NCBI GenBank assembly: GCA_963737835.1
Contig: CAVTUH010000001.1
Span: 1,240,001 to 1,304,000, forward strand
DNA length: 64,000 nucleotides
From: Palsa-1248 sp963737835
Lineage (GTDB): Bacteria > Gemmatimonadota > Gemmatimonadetes > Gemmatimonadales > Gemmatimonadaceae
Direction of reading: 5' to 3'
Shown here one piece after another: positions 18,775 through 28,344 of the stretch. Position numbers and translations under genes: made by a program. Each line of letters starts with the position of its first letter. The stretch's first letter is position 1. The notes under the pieces are model-generated. The model did no database searches, had not been told where the DNA came from, and saw only the letters and a program-made list of their open reading frames with translations.

Positions 18775-19815
18775 ATGAAGCGCCGCGACCCGTTGCCGCA
18801 TCACACGATCACGATTGCCCCGCTCCTCGTCTTGCTGGTCGTCGCGTGCGGGAACGCCGGCGGAGCCACCGCGAAGGCGACTGCTGATTCCGCAGCGGCA
18901 CCCGCCACGGCGTGGCGCGATCCCTCACCACACAAGGTGAGCTTCATCTCGGCGCCGGGACCGGTGCGTATCGAAGTACTCGACTGGGGCGGCCAGGGAG
19001 AGCCGCTGGTCTTCATCGCGGGCCTCGAGAACACAGGACACGTCTTCGACGATTTCGCACCGCGATTCACAGACCATTTCCATGTGGTTGCGCTTACGCG
19101 CCGCGGATGGGGTCTGTCCGACCATCCGGACAGCGGCTACACGATTCCCGACCTCGTGTCCGATGTCCACGCGGCGCTCGACAGCCTGCACATCTCGCAC
19201 GCGAACCTCGTCGGCCATTCGATCGCGGGCCAGGAGCTGAGCTGGATGGCGGTGCAGTACCCGGATCAGGTGCGCCGGCTGGTCTACCTCAATGCCGGCT
19301 TCGACTACCACACGCACAAGATCCCGCAGAACTTCCCGCCGCTTCCCACGATGTCGGCCGCCGACTCGGCGTCTCCCGCCGCTGGCCTCGCCTACACGCA
19401 GCGCGTCAGTGGGGCACCCACCACGGAGTCCGACTATCGCGCCACCGAAAAGCTGAGCCCCGCTGGTCGTGACCTCGGCTCCGCCAGCCCGCCGTCCTTC
19501 AGCGCACAGGTCGTCGCCTCGGCAACAGCGATCGCCCCGCCACTCGCGAAGATCCGCGTGCCCGTCCTCGCCATCTACGACTGGCCGACGACGGCCGCCG
19601 AAGCGCTCCCTTGGCTCGCTCCAAATGACACGGTTGCCGAGCACTGGCTCGGCGTCATGCGCACGTGGCGCACGGCGCAGAAAGACGAGTTCCACGCCAA
19701 GGTTCCCCAGGCGCGGATCATCGTTCTCAAGGACGCGAGCCATTACGTCTTCGTCAATCAACCCGACAGCGTCGCCGCCGCGATGCGGAGCTTCTTGAGC
19801 GGTGCCGCCAAATGA
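18775..19815 (+). CDS. alpha/beta-hydrolase lipoprotein
   Basis: This 346-residue protein starts at ATG 18775. A lipobox ends its leader (LLVLLVVAC, Cys at about 24). The alpha/beta-hydrolase fold is clear: oxyanion strand PLVFIAGLENTGHVFDDF, nucleophile elbow LVGHSIAG (catalytic Ser), acid region VPVLAIYDWP, and catalytic His in LKDASHYVFVNQPD. It probably hydrolyses an ester, amide or lactone at the outer or inner membrane; the substrate is unknown. Its stop lies 2 nt from the stop of the convergent VanX-like gene. Confidence 0.88.
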   Translation: MKRRDPLPHHTITIAPLLVLLVVACGNAGGATAKATADSAAAPATAWRDPSPHKVSFISAPGPVRIEVLDWGGQGEPLVFIAGLENTGHVFDDFAPRFTDHFHVVALTRRGWGLSDHPDSGYTIPDLVSDVHAALDSLHISHANLVGHSIAGQELSWMAVQYPDQVRRLVYLNAGFDYHTHKIPQNFPPLPTMSAADSASPAAGLAYTQRVSGAPTTESDYRATEKLSPAGRDLGSASPPSFSAQVVASATAIAPPLAKIRVPVLAIYDWPTTAAEALPWLAPNDTVAEHWLGVMRTWRTAQKDEFHAKVPQARIIVLKDASHYVFVNQPDSVAAAMRSFLSGAAK

Positions 19816-19817
19816 GG

Positions 19818-20897
19818 TCAGTCACCACGCACGGCGCCGACCTCGAGCCGTTCAAATGGGATGTTGAGGATCGGGTACTCTTTCCAGTCCTTGTAGTCGA
19901 AGTGCCACCACTCCGCCTCATAGACGGTGAATCCTTCCGACTCCATGGCCGCGCGCAGCAACTCCCGATGCCAACGCTGGAGCGAGGTGCCACCCGGGTA
20001 GGTCGGAAATGAGCGAGGTGACATCTCGTCGTACGTTCCCGGCATTTCGATCGGCTTGCCCGTCTTGAGGTCGTAGAGCGTCAGGTCGACCGCGCAGCCG
20101 CGGTTGTGGCGGGAGCCCTGTGCAGGGTCCGCGACGAAGATCTTCCCTTCCGGCGGCGTGGCGTCCCAGAAGATCTTCGTCACGTACCAGGGCCGGTATG
20201 CATCGTGGATCAACAGCCCGTAGCCGAGTGGTTTGAGCTTGTCCAGCGCCCGGACCAGAGCGTCTGCTGCGGGACGCTGGAGAAAGGCGCGGGCCTCCGT
20301 GTAGACGGGCGTCCGCAGGAAATTGTTGGACGATGCGTACCGCACGTCGAGATGGATGGCCGGATCCAGCTTCGCCACTTCCACGAGGTCTGGTTTCCGA
20401 AACGGACCCGCCTCGGTCGGCACCGCGGCGCGAAGCGCATCTGCCCTCAGCTCGTCGACGGGCCGCGGCGGGTGCACCGTGAAGTTGCCCGTTTCCGCCA
20501 CGTAGTCCCAATGTGGCAGCGAGGCCTGGCCGAACTCGATCGTTGCGCCGCTCGCTCCTCGAGCACGGAGCGTGAGGGGCGTCGGCGTTCCGCGGGCTGT
20601 GTACGTATCGGGTCCGGTCCGCGCGAGCTCGTAGGTCTCGCCGCCGCCCTTCCTCGTCACGAATACAGCGCCGTCGCGCTCAAACACGATGAGCGGATTG
20701 GTGTCCGCCGCCGGGCCGTAGTCGCCGATGAGTGGCTTCAGATCAGCAGGAGCAGCGGCAGGCTGAGGACCGGGGCGGAGGTCCTGCTGCGCCAGGGCGA
20801 GTGCTGGCGGGACCGCGAACGCCAGAACGAACGGGGACGCGAGGACACTGCGTCTGAGCCGAGTCGCGCGCCAAGCGTGTGTGAGGAAGGGAGTCAT
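19818..20897 (-). CDS. exported VanX-like D-Ala-D-Ala dipeptidase (M15D)
   Basis: This 359-residue protein carries the M15D zinc motifs: SRHNRGCAVDLTLYD (SxHxxGxAxD, first His and Asp ligands) and EAEWWHFDYKDW (catalytic Glu and last His ligand), with the family's LDVRYASSNNF and HDAYRPW. The leader (VLASPFVLAFAVPPALALA) directs it to the periplasm. An N-terminal domain of about 140 residues (PLIGDYGPAADTNPLIVFERD) is additional to the usual 200-residue dipeptidase and resembles a small beta-domain. It probably recycles D-Ala-D-Ala or cleaves wall peptides; no van resistance genes lie nearby. Start at ATG 20897. Confidence 0.9.
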   Translation of the reverse strand: MTPFLTHAWRATRLRRSVLASPFVLAFAVPPALALAQQDLRPGPQPAAAPADLKPLIGDYGPAADTNPLIVFERDGAVFVTRKGGGETYELARTGPDTYTARGTPTPLTLRARGASGATIEFGQASLPHWDYVAETGNFTVHPPRPVDELRADALRAAVPTEAGPFRKPDLVEVAKLDPAIHLDVRYASSNNFLRTPVYTEARAFLQRPAADALVRALDKLKPLGYGLLIHDAYRPWYVTKIFWDATPPEGKIFVADPAQGSRHNRGCAVDLTLYDLKTGKPIEMPGTYDEMSPRSFPTYPGGTSLQRWHRELLRAAMESEGFTVYEAEWWHFDYKDWKEYPILNIPFERLEVGAVRGD

Positions 20898-20989
20898 GGC
20901 GTGAGAGATCGTCCGCGCGCCATCGGCTGTCAACGGCTCGCTGCCGATCCCGGTGGCCAGGCGCCTGTCCTGAAGGCTACATTCGCGGC

Positions 20990-23378
20990 GTGACGACAGC
21001 TCGCGGAGGACGGGTGCGATCGATCATCGCGATCGGCGTCACCCTGGTAGGCACATGGTCGCTGGCCGCACAGGAGAGCGGGACTCGCGGACCGCCGGCG
21101 CCGACCGCGGCCGACTACGCGCGGGCGGAAGGATTCCTGGGGTACAATACCAACCCCCTCATCCTCCATGCCGACGTCCGTCCCGCCTGGCTCGCCGGCG
21201 ACCGCTTCTGGTATCGCACCCGGACGGCGAGGGGGATGGAATTCTTTCTCGTCGACCCCCGTGCTGGCACGCGACGGCCCGTGTTCGATCAAGCGAAGCT
21301 CGCGGCCGCGCTGGGCGCAGCTCGCGGGACCACGGTGGATCCATTCGCCCTGCCCTTCGCCACGTTCGATCTCAACGCCGGCGGGGATACGATTGCGTTT
21401 GCCGTCGATTCCACGCGGTGGCAATGCGGCGTGCGCACCTATGCATGCGCGCGAGCCGGGCGGCCCGGGTCGACTGCGGACGGGTCGCCCGCTCCGCGAG
21501 AGCCGGAAGTGCGATCCCCGGATGGGCGACGCACGGTTTTCGTGCGCACCTTCAATCTGTGGACCCGAGATCTCACCACCGGTCAAGAGCGACAGCTCAC
21601 GCGAGATGGCGTCGAGAACTTCGGCTACGCGACTGACAACGGTGGCTGGACCCACAGTGATCGCGCGATCGTTCTCTGGTCCCCCGACTCACACAGGATC
21701 GCGACCTTCCAGCAGGACCAACGCGGCGTTGGTGACATGTATCTGGTCGGGCCGACCGCGGGTCACCCGCGACTGCGGACGTGGAAGTATCCGATGGCGG
21801 GAGACTCGATCGTCATCACGATCCAGCGGGTCATCATCGATGTCGACAGCGCGCGAGTCGTCCGGCTCCGCATACCCAGCGATCTGAACCGTTCGACCGT
21901 CTGCAATTATGCCGCGTGCCCCAACGGCGAATTGGCCGATGCGCAATGGAGTGCTGACGGGCGGCAGCTCGCGTTCCTGTCGACATCTCGCGATCACAAG
22001 CACGTACAGCTGCGTGTTGCCGACGCCGCGACTGGCGATGTCCGTGACGTGCTGGCCGAAACGGCGTCGACGTACTACGAGTCGGGGCCCGATCGAGACA
22101 ACTGGGAATTCGGCGTCAGCGGTGCGAACTGGCGGTATCTGCCCGCCTCACACGAGGTGATCTGGTTTTCCGAGCGCGACAACTGGGGCCGGCTCTACTT
22201 GTACGACCTCGAGACGGGTGCCCTCAAGAATCAGATCACGGGCGGCGAAGGGAACGTCACGCAGATCGTCCATGTGGACGAGGCCAAACGTCTCATCTAT
22301 TTCCTCGCGGTCGGACGCGAAGCGGGGCGCGACCCCTATTTCAGCCATCTCTATCGCGTGGGGTTCGACGGCTCGCAGCTCGATGCTGCTCACGCCGGAC
22401 AACGCCAACCACCGGGTCTCCGTTTCGCGCTCGGGTCGCTTCTTTGTGGACAGCTACTCTCGCCCCGACGCCCCACCGGTGGCCGTGTTGCGCGACGCCA
22501 ACGGAAAACAAGTGATGGCGCTCGAGACGGCCGACATTTCCAGACTCGTTGCGGCGGGTTGGAAACCGCCAATCCCGTTCACGGTGAAAGCGCGGGACGG
22601 CACGACGGATCTCTACGGCCTGATATATCGTCCCTCGCGCTTCGATTCGACGCGCGCGTACCCCATCGTCGATCACATCTATCCGGGACCGCAGTTGGGT
22701 AGTGTGGGATCGCGCGCATTTCGCACGGCGCGAGGCGATGCGCAGGCGCTCGCCGAACTGGGGTTCATCGTCGTTGAGCTCGATGGCATGGGGACGCCGT
22801 TCCGCTCGAAGCGGTTCCACGACGCAGGGTACGGCAACCTGGCAGACAACACGCTGCCCGACCAGGTGGCGGGCATGAAAGAGCTGGCCCGTCGATACCG
22901 GTGGATCGACGTCGAGCGGGCGGGCATTTATGGGCACTCGGGGGGCGGGTTTGCCACCGCCGACGCCATGTTCCGCTACCCCGACTTCTTCAAGGTTGGC
23001 ATCTCGGAAGCGGGCAACCACGACAACCGCACGTACGTGGATGACTGGGGCGAGAAGTATCAGGGATTGCAGGTGCGCCGGAGCGACGGCACGTCGAACT
23101 ACGACAGCCAGGCCAACCTACTCGTGGCCAAGAACCTGAAAGGACACCTCCTGCTGGCTCATGGCCTCGCAGACGACAATGTCCCACCCGCCAACACCCT
23201 ACTGGTCGAACACGAGCTGATGCGGGCCAACAAGGATTTCGATCTGATCATCCTCACGGACCGCGACCATGGCTTCGGCGGGGATCCGTACATGGTGCGC
23301 CGGCGCTGGGACTATTTCGTGCGGTATTTGTTGGGCGTCGAGCCGCCGGCGTACGAGCTCCATCCGCCTCCGGCGTGA
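20990..23378 (+). pseudogene. S9 (dipeptidyl-peptidase IV family) peptidase, frameshifted
   Basis: Two overlapping frames together encode one S9B serine peptidase of about 795 residues. The first (GTG 20990 onward) gives a signal peptide and the DPP-IV N-terminal beta-propeller (FLGYNTNPLILHADVRPAW to LYRVGFDGSQL). The second resumes at MLLTPDNANHRVSVS and holds the catalytic domain: GHSGGG (nucleophile Ser), HGLADDNV (Asp) and DRDHGFGG (His). The frame changes by one base at about 22379-22383. The two parts join without loss of conserved sequence, so this is either a very recent mutation or a sequencing indel. It is divergent from the VanX-like gene. Confidence 0.85.
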
Positions 23379-23472
23379 TGCAACGCAGGGCGCACGCGAG
23401 GGCGCTTGGTCGGGCCACGCAGTTCCTGCCGCGGCATTTTGATCACCACGCGGCCGCTCGAGCGCCCATACT

Positions 23473-25095
23473 TCATCGCAGCACCGCCCGCATCCCCGGG
23501 TAGCACCCGCCCGCGATGATGGTGTCCGAGCGTGTGGGCGGCACGATGCCGGCCGCTCGCAAGGCGCCAAGCCCCTGCTCATGGCGGAGATTCCATTCGT
23601 ACCAGCGCGTTCGCGCCGCGTGCTTCAGGTCCCTCGCATATCCGATCCCGGCGTCCTGTTTGACGTGCCCCGCGCAGGCGGGCGGCAGCGTCGACATCGC
23701 CTGCATGAGCGCGGGCGCCGCGTCGAGCGACAGTGATGCGAGATAGTTCGTGTCCAGCTTGTTCGTCACGCGGTACTGCGCGACATTCTTCCGAACGATC
23801 CACGCCTCCGGATTCCCAAATGACAGCAGGAGCAGGAAAGCGATCGCGACGGGTCCGGCGCGACGCGCGGCTCGCCGCGCATCGAAGCCACCGTTGGGGC
23901 GCGCCACCTCGATGGCCAGGATCACGAGCGTGATCGCGATGCCGATCTCGTACGCTTGGACGTACAGCCGCCACATCGTGTAGCCGTATGCGGCCTCGTA
24001 GATCGTGAGGCGGTGGAACGCGGACACCAGCACGATCAACACCTCGCCAATGAGCAGCAGCGTCCCCCAGTGCCGCCACCGGGTGGCCGCCGGTTCGACG
24101 GCGGTTCCGTCGGCGGCGCCCGTGTATCGATCCAGCGCGAGGACGAGCCCCACCGCCAGCGTCGCGGCAATCGTGAGCTCGGCAAACCCTCGGTGCGCGT
24201 ACTCCGCGTACGTCATGTTGCTCACACGCAGCGCGTTCATGTCGCGAAACAGGTAGGTGGGCTGCAAGGCCAGAAACCCGCCGAAGACGCCCGCGACCGC
24301 GCCGACAATGACGCGGCGCTCCGTGCCGCCGACTCGCGGACGCGTCATCGGCGGGGGAAGGCCCCGCCGCGGGTCCACCGCCCGCGCCGCGATGCCGTAG
24401 GCGCCGAGCGTGACTGTGCCAAGGCCCAGGAAGAACGCCACTCGGCCGATCAACCGCGCGAGCCCGTCCCACAACTGCCCGAGCCACGCACTCAGCGTTG
24501 GGTCAGCGCCCGCGAGCACCAGCGCGAACAGCCCCGCGACTGGCAGCGCCAGCATCGTCCCACGCACGACTGCCGCACGCCGCTCATCGCGGGCGCTCGC
24601 GAGCGCCGCGATAGCCCGCCGCCCCGCCTCGACCGTCACGGTTCCGAATGCAGTGATCGGGGCGGCTAGCATCGCCGCCGCGCCCACCTCGTCCCCCGGC
24701 ACGCCGGCCGACACGCGAGTCGCGACGGCGAGCAGCGTGACGCAGGACACGAGGATGAGGAAGTGCGCGAAGTCGTTGCTCGTGACGGCCGCTCCCCACC
24801 CTACGGCAATCGCCATGACCGCCGTCCAGACTGCCACGCGATCGACGGGTGCCGATCCGTTCGAGCGGGCCGCGCGCCGCCAGGTCACCCACAGGAATGC
24901 GCCGGCGGCGAGCGTCGTCCAGATCGCCCAGTTGATCCCGGGCGCCGCGTCATAGCACGTGATGGTGCCGACCGCGGCCAGCAGGAGGCCCAGCCCCCAC
25001 GGGACGACGTCCGCCCGGCGCACCGGCGCGGCCGTCCGCTCCGGCGTGCGAGCCGCCCCCGCCGCGTCTGCCGACCCCCCAACCTCCCCGTCCAT
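23473..25095 (-). CDS. DUF4153/DUF4173-type polytopic membrane protein
   Basis: This 540-residue protein starts at ATG 25095 behind GGAGG. About twelve hydrophobic segments fill its first 400 residues (for example VVPWGLGLLLAAVGTITCY, TLLLIGEVLIVLVSAF). The signature LTIYEAAYGYTMWRLYVQAYE near residue 390 is typical of the DUF4173/DUF4153 family, whose function is not known. A hydrophilic C-terminal domain contains possible paired cysteines (Cys-Ala-Gly and Gly-Cys-Tyr). It follows hemQ by 105 nt on the same strand and may be co-transcribed. Confidence 0.75.
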   Translation of the reverse strand: MDGEVGGSADAAGAARTPERTAAPVRRADVVPWGLGLLLAAVGTITCYDAAPGINWAIWTTLAAGAFLWVTWRRAARSNGSAPVDRVAVWTAVMAIAVGWGAAVTSNDFAHFLILVSCVTLLAVATRVSAGVPGDEVGAAAMLAAPITAFGTVTVEAGRRAIAALASARDERRAAVVRGTMLALPVAGLFALVLAGADPTLSAWLGQLWDGLARLIGRVAFFLGLGTVTLGAYGIAARAVDPRRGLPPPMTRPRVGGTERRVIVGAVAGVFGGFLALQPTYLFRDMNALRVSNMTYAEYAHRGFAELTIAATLAVGLVLALDRYTGAADGTAVEPAATRWRHWGTLLLIGEVLIVLVSAFHRLTIYEAAYGYTMWRLYVQAYEIGIAITLVILAIEVARPNGGFDARRAARRAGPVAIAFLLLLSFGNPEAWIVRKNVAQYRVTNKLDTNYLASLSLDAAPALMQAMSTLPPACAGHVKQDAGIGYARDLKHAARTRWYEWNLRHEQGLGALRAAGIVPPTRSDTIIAGGCYPGMRAVLR

Positions 25096-25200
25096 CGGGC
25101 CTCCGCGCATACCTGCTGCACGATGCGCCAAACGCACCGTCCCGTCAAGTACTTTGCGTTACAAAGCACAAGCGCTGAAGCGTCCAACGGCCGAAGGATT

Positions 25201-26190
25201 CTACGCGAATGTGCGGGTAAGCCATGGACTCATGTCGATCAAGCGCCCAAAGTAGAAGTGCCCGAACTCCGCGTACTGCGCACTGACCTCGTCGAAGCGC
25301 ATATCCGTCACGAGTCGCTTCACGTCCAGCGGGTCTCGGGCAAAGAGCGTCACACCCCACTCCCAGGCGTCGAGCCCGATCGCCCCGGTGATCACTTGTT
25401 GCACGCGCCCGGCGTACCGACGGCCCGTCGCGCCGTGGGCCTGCATCAGACGACTGCGCTCCTCCAGTGTCAACGCGTACCAGTTCTGACCGACCGCGCG
25501 CCGCTTGGACATCGGATAGAAGCAGATGTACGGCAGGTCCGCCGGCAGCGGGGGATACAGCCGACGCGCCACGTGAGGATTCCGACGTTCCGCCGCGGCG
25601 CGCGCCGCGACCTCTTCGCGGTATGCGGCATCCCCGGGTTCGCCCCCGGCCGCGCGCCGCGCCGCCGCGATCGCCGCCGTGATGTGGTACAGACCGGCCT
25701 CGGTCACGCTCAGGAACGTGGTGACGGGCTCGAGACACTCCAGTAGTCGCGTCCACGCGAAGCGGCGCTCGGCTTCGCCCACCGCGTCCAGCGTCGGCCG
25801 GAAGTGCAGCACCAAGAGGTCGCCACGCGACCCAACGAGCTCGGCCACCGCACTCCAGCCACCCCCGGCCTGGGGATCGCCTGCCCCCGCCCCTCTCGTT
25901 CCGGGGGCCAATTCGCTCCACACAGCCCCAGCCTCGACTGCGACTTCTAGGCGCTGAACCGAGCTCAGCCGTCGAATGGCGCCCCGATCGACTCGCCAGA
26001 CCTGGTGGACCGCGTACCAGCCCTCGAGAGTCTCGGGCGCCAATACAGCGGACTCAGCGGCAGCCGAGGAAACCGGTTGGGACGGCGGCACCTGATCTCG
26101 CCCATGGCCTTCGAATTGCCCAGGCTGGCTCGCCTCGGCGTCCCGGTCGACTACTCGGATTGCCATTAGCCCGTCTGACTCCTTGGTCAT
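25201..26190 (-). CDS. hemQ: coproheme decarboxylase (HemQ/ChdC)
   Basis: This 329-residue protein belongs to the chlorite-dismutase superfamily, coproheme decarboxylase branch. It converts coproheme III to haem b with peroxide as the last step of the coproporphyrin-dependent pathway. Diagnostic residues are visible: YPMSKRR at 225-231 (catalytic Tyr and propionate-binding residues), MQAHG with the proximal His at about 252, and DAWEWGVTLFARDPLDVKRLVTDMR-type sequence following. An N-terminal tail of about 50 residues is poorly conserved, and the true start may be ATG 26166. The downstream gene encodes a DUF4173 membrane protein. Confidence 0.92.
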   Translation of the reverse strand: MTKESDGLMAIRVVDRDAEASQPGQFEGHGRDQVPPSQPVSSAAAESAVLAPETLEGWYAVHQVWRVDRGAIRRLSSVQRLEVAVEAGAVWSELAPGTRGAGAGDPQAGGGWSAVAELVGSRGDLLVLHFRPTLDAVGEAERRFAWTRLLECLEPVTTFLSVTEAGLYHITAAIAAARRAAGGEPGDAAYREEVAARAAAERRNPHVARRLYPPLPADLPYICFYPMSKRRAVGQNWYALTLEERSRLMQAHGATGRRYAGRVQQVITGAIGLDAWEWGVTLFARDPLDVKRLVTDMRFDEVSAQYAEFGHFYFGRLIDMSPWLTRTFA

Positions 26191-26325
26191 GCGCCCGCGA
26201 CCAATCTAGCAACCAACCACCCCGCGAACCGTCTTCTTCCGGCTACACGCTGCTGGCGGCTCGCCAACAATCCATCGGACCGCTGCCGCGAGGACTACTC
26301 TCCGCGCATCTTACCCGATCACGCG

Positions 26326-28314
26326 ATGGCCAACCCTCTTAGACGTGCCAAGCGCCTGTTGGTGGGACGGCCGCTTGCGACGGAACGGCTCGAGACCGAG
26401 CGACTCACCAAGACCACCGCGTTGGCCGTTCTCTCATCCGACGCGATCTCGTCTGTCGCATACGCCACGGATGAGATCTTGTACGTCCTCGCACCGCTCG
26501 GCGCCGCCGCGCTGACGCACGTCTTTCCAATCTCGGCCGTCATCGTCGGCCTGCTCGCCCTCGTCGCGCTTTCCTACCGACAAACCATTTTCGCATACCC
26601 GAGTGGCGGCGGATCCTTCACCGTTGCCTACCAGAACCTGGGTGTCATGGCCGGCCTGGTCGCGGCTGCCGCGCTGCTCACCGACTACATCCTCACGGTA
26701 TCGGTCTCCATTTCCAGCGGCGTCGCGGCCATCACGTCCGCCTACCCGTCGCTGGCGCCGCGAACGGTCCCACTCTGCGTAGCCGCCATCATGGTCCTCA
26801 TGCTGGTGAACCTGCGCGGCGTACGGGAATCGGGCGCTGCATTCAGCGTGCCGACCTACGCCTTCATCATCGCCATGCTCGCCCTCATCGCGACGGGGTG
26901 CACCCAATTCTTCCTCGGGCATCCGCTGATCGGCTCCGTGACGACCACGCCGGTCCCTGCGACGGCCGGGGTGCCGCCGGCCAGTTTCCCCGCAGGCTTC
27001 GCCTTCACCTATCTCCTGCTGCGCGCCTTCTCAGGCGGCTGCGTCGCCATGACAGGCACCGAAGCCATCTCCAACGGCGTCGGTGCCTTCAGGCGACCGA
27101 GCGCGCGCAACGCCGCCGCGACGCTCGCCTGGATGGCGACGATCCTAGGCGTGTTTTTCCTGGGGATCAGCTTTCTCACCCAGCACATGCGCATCCTGCC
27201 CGTCGCCGGCGAGACCGTGTTGTCGCAGCTGGGACACCGAATCTTCGGCACGAGCCCCCTGTACTACGCATTGCAGTACTCGACGTTCGCGGTCCTCGTG
27301 CTCGCCGCCAATACATCCTTCGCGGACTTCCCCCGCCTGGGCAGCATCCTCGCCAATCAACGGTATCTCCCGCGGCAGCTTTCGGCCCGCGGCGACCGCC
27401 TCGCGTTCTCGAACGGCATCGTCGCGCTGGCACTGGTCGCGATGCTGCTGGTCTGGGCCTTCCACGGCGACACCACGGCACTCATTCCCCTGTACGCCAT
27501 CGGTGTCTTCCTCTGCTTCACCCTCTCGCAGGCCGGCATGGTCCGTCGCTGGCTCAAAACGCGGGCAGCGGGATGGCGCTGGAAGGCACTGCTCAACGGG
27601 ATCGGCGCGACCGCCACTGGCGTCGTGGCCGTGATCCAGGTCTTTACGAAGTTCACGCACGGCGCATGGATCGTCGTCGTGATCATTCCCTTGTTCATCC
27701 TGCTTCTGCGTAGCATCAGACGGCACTACGTGCACTTCGCACAAGAGATCCAGCTCGACGGTAGGACGGAGATGCTGGGGATGCATCACCTCGTCGTCGT
27801 GCCCGTCTCTGGCGTGCACAAGGCGGTGGCGAACGCGCTCATCTACGCCACGGCCATCTCGGACGACGTGCGCGCAGTCTACGTGGAAGTCGAACCCGAG
27901 AAGACCGCGGCCCTCAAGCTCGCGTGGGATTCCTGGGACACTGGCGTCGATCTGATCGTGCTTCCCTCACCATACCGATCGCTCATCAGGCCTCTGGTCG
28001 ACTACGTGACCACCCTCGAGAACGCCGGTCCCGGCGACCTGGTGACCGTCGTGGTACCGGAGATCGTGCCGAAGCACTGGTGGGAACATCTGCTCCACAA
28101 CAAGACCGCGCTCTACATCCGGACGGCCTTCTTGTTTCGGCCCCGGATCGTCGTGACCAGTGTCGCCTTCCATCTCGGTGCAGCACACCGAATTAGAGAC
28201 TTGCTCGACCACGACCAGGAGATTGAAGAGCGGGAGAGCGGCGAGGGTCTTGCGAGAGGCGATTCCGGCACTGAATATCCCAAGCGGGGCACGGCGCACA
28301 CCGCCGCGCCGTGA
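26326..28314 (+). CDS. kimA: KimA-type potassium/APC transporter
   Basis: This 662-residue transporter matches the KimA (YdaO) branch of the APC/KUP superfamily, high-affinity K+ importers. The N-terminus (LTKTTALAVLSSDAISSVAY) is the family signature. About twelve membrane segments follow, with SYRQTIFAYPSGGGSFTVAY and GTEAISNGVGAF. The cytoplasmic C-domain (HHLVVVPVSGVHKAVANALIY to PKHWWEHLLHNKTALYIR) matches the USP-like domain that binds c-di-AMP in Bacillus KimA. The gas-vesicle operon starts 30 nt downstream, so it may be co-transcribed with it. I see no ydaO-type riboswitch upstream. Confidence 0.88.
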   Translation: MANPLRRAKRLLVGRPLATERLETERLTKTTALAVLSSDAISSVAYATDEILYVLAPLGAAALTHVFPISAVIVGLLALVALSYRQTIFAYPSGGGSFTVAYQNLGVMAGLVAAAALLTDYILTVSVSISSGVAAITSAYPSLAPRTVPLCVAAIMVLMLVNLRGVRESGAAFSVPTYAFIIAMLALIATGCTQFFLGHPLIGSVTTTPVPATAGVPPASFPAGFAFTYLLLRAFSGGCVAMTGTEAISNGVGAFRRPSARNAAATLAWMATILGVFFLGISFLTQHMRILPVAGETVLSQLGHRIFGTSPLYYALQYSTFAVLVLAANTSFADFPRLGSILANQRYLPRQLSARGDRLAFSNGIVALALVAMLLVWAFHGDTTALIPLYAIGVFLCFTLSQAGMVRRWLKTRAAGWRWKALLNGIGATATGVVAVIQVFTKFTHGAWIVVVIIPLFILLLRSIRRHYVHFAQEIQLDGRTEMLGMHHLVVVPVSGVHKAVANALIYATAISDDVRAVYVEVEPEKTAALKLAWDSWDTGVDLIVLPSPYRSLIRPLVDYVTTLENAGPGDLVTVVVPEIVPKHWWEHLLHNKTALYIRTAFLFRPRIVVTSVAFHLGAAHRIRDLLDHDQEIEERESGEGLARGDSGTEYPKRGTAHTAAP

Positions 28315-28344
28315 GCGGGCCCTTTGTACCTCGAGGTCACACGC

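Noticed and set aside
26191..26325. A c-di-AMP (ydaO) riboswitch expected before kimA
   Set aside because: The 135-nt region lacks the conserved blocks of that aptamer.
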